DNA from: a virus
Length of the DNA: 32,587 nucleotides
IMG/VR virus record: IMGVR_UViG_3300037847_004595
Span: 1 to 32,587 of that record
Direction: 5' to 3' (one strand)
The translations under genes were made by a program, and so were the position numbers. Shown in pieces: positions 31,145-32,587 of the stretch (positions within the stretch are counted from its first letter, which is position 1; each line of letters starts with the position of its first letter). The notes beneath the pieces were generated by a model. That model did no database searches. It worked only from the letters and a program-made list of their open reading frames with translations, and was not told the origin of the DNA.

Positions 31145-32587
31145 ATGATATTAAGTAATTGTTTCAACGACATCACAAGCGGATTGACCAACAAGATCTA
31201 TCAAGGTTGTTGTTGTTCTTTTACTTGTACGGTAACGCCGGAAAAAGGCGAAGAATGCTTTCGAATCACGGATCTTCAAATCAATCCGAATAGCGGCGAA
31301 GACGGCAACACACAAGTCACGGCGGTCAATGGAAATCCGCTTCCGGTGTCGCCTTTTCCTTTCAACGCGCCGTTCACCTTCGATATAATTCTTTGTTCGT
31401 CCGCGACGGTTCAAACGCGTCGATACACGTTTTTCATTGCCTACATTGATTGTAAAGGTATCGGCCAAACGCAACAATGGGAACTTGACATTGAAACAAT
31501 TGACTTTTCGCAATCCTGGAATCCTTCCGGAATCAACAACACTTTGCCGCACAACTTCGGAAACGTTGCCGTCGGACAAAGCGCAACGTTTCAAGCGATC
31601 TTCACAAACCTTCAAGCTTGTTCAATTGAAATTCAAGACAACATTTCCGGTTCGAATCCTGGTGAAATCACTTCGGACTTTCCAGGCGGTCAAGTCGTTG
31701 TTCTTCCGGCGCAAAGCTTGACGATCAACTTCACTTTTACGCCTTCGGCCGCCGGACTATATCAAGCAACACATTCTTTCCTTTCAAGCAAGTGCGGAAA
31801 TACCCTTCTTGGCGCAATCCGCTTTTCCGGAACCGGTGAAGATACACCGCCGCCGACCGATTGCATCTATTGCGAAGACGTCACCTATCACACGGAAGAC
31901 GACTTGATCGCGGTTCAAAATATCGGTTGCAATTTCAATCCGGCGAACTATGTCGGTTTCAATGCTTTCGGTGAAAAGAAGTCTTTTGAATTTACTTACA
32001 ACTACGCGGCCGGCCTTGCAAACGGCTTCAAGATTTGGTTTGTTCCGGAATTTTGGGCGGACTTTTGTGATTTCGCGGCGTACTATCCGAACAACTTCAT
32101 CAATCAACCGCCGCCGGTGGCCTGGTTCATCAATTACAACAACGGAATCACGACAACGACGGCAATGACTTTGACCGGCGCCGGTGCCGCGACAAATAGT
32201 CAAAAGAACTTCCTTGCGGAATTTGTTCCAATAAGCGGAACACAATTCAAGATTCGATTGACATTCTTCTTCGGAATGGATCTTGATTCCTGGTTGAATA
32301 GCGCCTTGCTAAACAATCAAGACCGATTCTTGAAGTCTTCACGATACGAAACGACACAATTGACGAACAATGTTCCGTCGGTCTTCAATCAAGATCGTCA
32401 AGCTTGTTTCTTCCTTTACGTTGTTGATCCAAACAATCCGGTCACGGATCCAAACACCGGCGTTGTTTCTGACTTCACTTGCAACGAATCAGTTTCATTC
32501 AAGCAAACGGCTTCGTTCTTGAATAAAAGTCTTTACAACGCGCCTTCGATCTTTACGAATCCGACCTTTGAATTGAAGCGAAGCGGA
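31145..32587 (+). CDS. Tail tip/adhesin-like structural protein, N-terminal part (continues at position 2 across the join)
   Basis: The frame runs from the ATG at 31145 off the window end and continues in phase at base 2; the whole protein is about 963 residues. The first 40 residues hold a CCC triplet and more cysteines. Residues about 130-235 look like an ASH/HYDIN-type Ig-like domain: FGNVAVGQSATFQAIFTN, then a hydrophobic FTPSAAGLYQATHSF strand pair and IRFSGTG. CIYC follows near 242. The rest is beta-rich with many aromatic residues. Ig-like domains in phage tail proteins often help bind the cell surface. It follows the hub-like gene and has its own promoter element. Confidence 0.75.
   Translation, partial: MILSNCFNDITSGLTNKIYQGCCCSFTCTVTPEKGEECFRITDLQINPNSGEDGNTQVTAVNGNPLPVSPFPFNAPFTFDIILCSSATVQTRRYTFFIAYIDCKGIGQTQQWELDIETIDFSQSWNPSGINNTLPHNFGNVAVGQSATFQAIFTNLQACSIEIQDNISGSNPGEITSDFPGGQVVVLPAQSLTINFTFTPSAAGLYQATHSFLSSKCGNTLLGAIRFSGTGEDTPPPTDCIYCEDVTYHTEDDLIAVQNIGCNFNPANYVGFNAFGEKKSFEFTYNYAAGLANGFKIWFVPEFWADFCDFAAYYPNNFINQPPPVAWFINYNNGITTTTAMTLTGAGAATNSQKNFLAEFVPISGTQFKIRLTFFFGMDLDSWLNSALLNNQDRFLKSSRYETTQLTNNVPSVFNQDRQACFFLYVVDPNNPVTDPNTGVVSDFTCNESVSFKQTASFLNKSLYNAPSIFTNPTFELKRSG
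32413..32587. repeat. Terminal repeat marking the circular join (copy 2)
   Basis: Second copy of the 175-base overlap. The three differences from copy 1 change one codon conservatively (Val here, Ile in copy 1) and two codons silently (Pro and Ser), as expected for natural variants under purifying selection in a coding region. Confidence 0.9.

Noticed and set aside
1-32587. tRNA genes, CRISPR arrays, insertion sequences, integrase or attachment sites
   Set aside because: No cloverleaf-like sequence, no regular repeat-spacer array, no transposase or recombinase product and no matching flanking repeats were found. The only long repeat is the circular overlap.

Overview
The window is an essentially complete genome of a tailed double-stranded DNA phage, of about 32.4 kb once circularised. 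Positions 1-175 reappear at 32413-32587 with three substitutions, and one open frame continues across the join, so the contig is circular (or circularly permuted) with a unit length of 32412 bp. All supported genes lie on the plus strand and are tightly packed, often with 4-base ATGA stop/start overlaps. The -7 elements TAnnTTTG upstream of several genes, A-rich leaders without Shine-Dalgarno sequences, and the style of the proteins point to a host in the Bacteroidota; this is inference. A long tape measure protein, a tail assembly chaperone pair with a -1 slippery site, and no sheath gene indicate a siphovirus-like particle. No integrase, excisionase, lysogeny repressor, tRNA or CRISPR array was found, so a virulent lifestyle is likely.

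Layout: 31145 to the end plus 2-1624 is a large tail-tip/adhesin gene split by the window ends, and 1629-2633 is a cysteine-rich partner. The head module runs from 2654 to 9429: portal, MuF-like protein with a zincin domain, two small proteins, a scaffold-like protein, the major capsid protein and a second abundant structural candidate, closed by a terminator at 9465-9501. Region 9514-15204 mixes unknown virion or assembly proteins with the lysis genes (amidase, holin, unimolecular spanin), head-tail completion candidates and cysteine-rich or basic small proteins. Region 15313-22784 is the early/replication module: unknown proteins, a Bet/RecT annealing protein with a long acidic tail, a tandem-HTH protein, a replication-initiator-like protein, SSB, many small unknown genes and a winged-helix candidate. 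The late module resumes at 22853 with the small terminase, a one-helix membrane protein, the large terminase, tail chaperones, tape measure (25731-29339) and a tail hub-like protein.

The genome seems to rely on host polymerase and helicase. It supplies an origin-recognition-type protein, an annealing protein and SSB; a head built from portal, MuF, scaffold and capsid; a long tail; and a three-part lysis system for a Gram-negative envelope. The features most worth a second look are an H-type pseudoknot just before the ssb start codon, the zincin on the MuF protein, a DnaJ-like zinc knuckle inside the portal, a long hydrophobic segment inside a tail protein, a repeated AAAATCGAAA leader before early genes, and a gene order in which the tail genes lie between terminase and portal.
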